Source: Bacteroidetes bacterium UBA2234 (GTDB lineage: Bacteria; Bacteroidota; Bacteroidia; NS11-12g; UBA955). From it: 6,201 nt of DNA. The notes beneath the pieces are model-generated. The model made no database searches. It had not been told where the DNA came from and was given only the letters and a program-made list of their open reading frames with translations. The stretch spans positions 38,134 to 44,334 of the forward strand of contig DDYM01000025.1 in the NCBI GenBank assembly GCA_002347985.1, given 5' to 3'. Below, in pieces: positions 5,444 to 6,201 of the stretch. Each line of letters begins with the position of its first letter. Position 1 is the first letter of the stretch. The position numbers and the translations under genes were made by a program.

Positions 5444-6201
5444 ATGAGCGAATTCACAGGTAAATCACGGGTATTGAAGTCTCCCACAGGAAGCAAGTTG
5501 AACTGCAAAGGTTGGGTACAGGAAGCGGCTTATCGCATGTTGCATAACAACTTGGATCCAGAAGTGGCGGAGCGTCCAGAGGATTTGATTGTATATGGTG
5601 GTTTGGGCAAGGCGGCGCGAAACTGGCCTGCATTTGACGATATCTGCAGGGCTTTGTTGGATTTGAACGACGATGAAACGTTGATGGTTCAGAGCGGTAA
5701 AGCCGTTGCGATTTTGCCTACGCACAAAGATGCACCTCGGGTTTTGATCAGCAATTCGCAGTTGGTGCCGAATTGGGCGAACTGGGATCATTTCCGTGAG
5801 TTAGAGGAAAAAGGGTTGATGATGTACGGTCAGATGACGGCCGGCAGTTGGATTTATATTGGGTCGCAGGGAATCGTTCAAGGCACATACGAGACCTATG
5901 CCGAGTGTGCGAATCAGCATTTTGGTGGTACGTTGAAGGGCACCTTGAATGTTACTGCAGGATTGGGCGGTATGGGTGGTGCTCAGCCGTTGGCCATTAC
6001 CATGAATGAGGGGGTTGCGTTGGTGGCCGAAGTGGAGGAGTGGCGCATTCGCAAGCGTTTGGAAACCAGGTATTTGGATGTGATGGCGCGCGACATCGAC
6101 CAAGGAATTGATAGGGCATTGGCAGCGAAGGAACGCGGCGAAGCCTTGAGTATTGGAGTTTTATGTAATGCCGTTGAATTGCTGGAGCGATTGATTGAGC
6201 G
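5444..6201 (+). CDS. hutU: Urocanate hydratase (urocanase), N-terminal 252 residues, cut by the window edge
   Basis: Urocanase carries out the second step of histidine degradation: it adds water to urocanate to form 4-imidazolone-5-propionate, using tightly bound NAD+ as an electrophile, in the cytosol. The reading frame is open from ATG 5444 to the last base. Clear family stretches are [20 protein letters not shown] (21-40), [11 protein letters not shown] (51-61), VQSGKAVAI (82-90), [11 protein letters not shown] (104-114), a long block around [17 protein letters not shown] (127-143) and [12 protein letters not shown] (173-184). Positions expected to contact NAD+ in this family are all present: Gly52-Gly53, Gln130, Gly176-Met177-Gly178, Glu196 and Arg201. 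The amino end resembles the short bacterial form of about 550 residues rather than the longer form with an N-terminal extension, so a bit under half the protein is visible. The active-site cysteine should lie beyond the window. The gene starts 43 bases after tex and appears to have its own promoter; other hut genes may follow downstream. Confidence 0.96.
   Translation, partial: MSEFTGKSRVLKSPTGSKLNCKGWVQEAAYRMLHNNLDPEVAERPEDLIVYGGLGKAARNWPAFDDICRALLDLNDDETLMVQSGKAVAILPTHKDAPRVLISNSQLVPNWANWDHFRELEEKGLMMYGQMTAGSWIYIGSQGIVQGTYETYAECANQHFGGTLKGTLNVTAGLGGMGGAQPLAITMNEGVALVAEVEEWRIRKRLETRYLDVMARDIDQGIDRALAAKERGEALSIGVLCNAVELLERLIE

Noticed and set aside
5465..6103. Two minus-strand reading frames opposite hutU
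   Set aside because: The plus strand is continuously open and encodes unmistakable urocanase; the opposite frames are shadows.

Overview
The window looks like chromosomal DNA from a member of the Bacteroidota. The main evidence is two close matches to the Bacteroidota promoter consensus (TTG, about 20 nt, TAnnTTTG), at 3168-3198 on the minus strand and at 5423-5430 on the plus strand. Start codons generally lack Shine-Dalgarno sequences, and the gene types fit (fused B12-dependent mutase, lipoprotein hydrolase, short outer-membrane-type protein). Base composition is near 50% GC overall. I cannot name a genus.

Layout from left to right: (1) the last 119 codons of a fused isobutyryl-CoA mutase type enzyme (IcmF-like, plus strand), entering from outside the window; (2) an alpha/beta-hydrolase of the proline-iminopeptidase type with a lipoprotein signal peptide (433-1443, plus); (3) 15 bases later, a secreted, beta-rich, probably outer-membrane protein of unknown function (1459-2280, plus); (4) a convergent gene for a LigB/YgiD-type extradiol dioxygenase, usually called 4,5-DOPA dioxygenase (2261-3151, minus), which shares 20 bases with the end of the previous gene; (5) a 113-base divergent promoter region; (6) tex, encoding an RNA-binding transcription accessory protein (3265-5400, plus); (7) the first 252 codons of hutU, urocanate hydratase of histidine degradation (5444 to the window edge, plus).

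The genes do not form an obvious single pathway. The mutase (branched-chain or short-chain acyl-CoA rearrangement) and urocanase are both catabolic, but nothing ties them together here. The hydrolase and the secreted protein behind it are probably co-transcribed, and both act in the cell envelope. They are visibly AT-richer than tex, so they may be a less conserved or later-arrived pair. tex and hutU are neighbours, but hutU appears to have its own promoter. There are no RNA genes, insertion sequences or CRISPR arrays. No stretch over 300 bases lacks a gene.

I found no convincing new multi-gene system. The points most worth a second look are the uncharacterised lipoprotein/barrel pair and two similar inverted repeats, about three helical turns apart, that bracket the dioxygenase promoter. 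Others are the very short predicted leaders and the strong G-over-C strand bias that changes codon choice between plus-strand genes and the one minus-strand gene.
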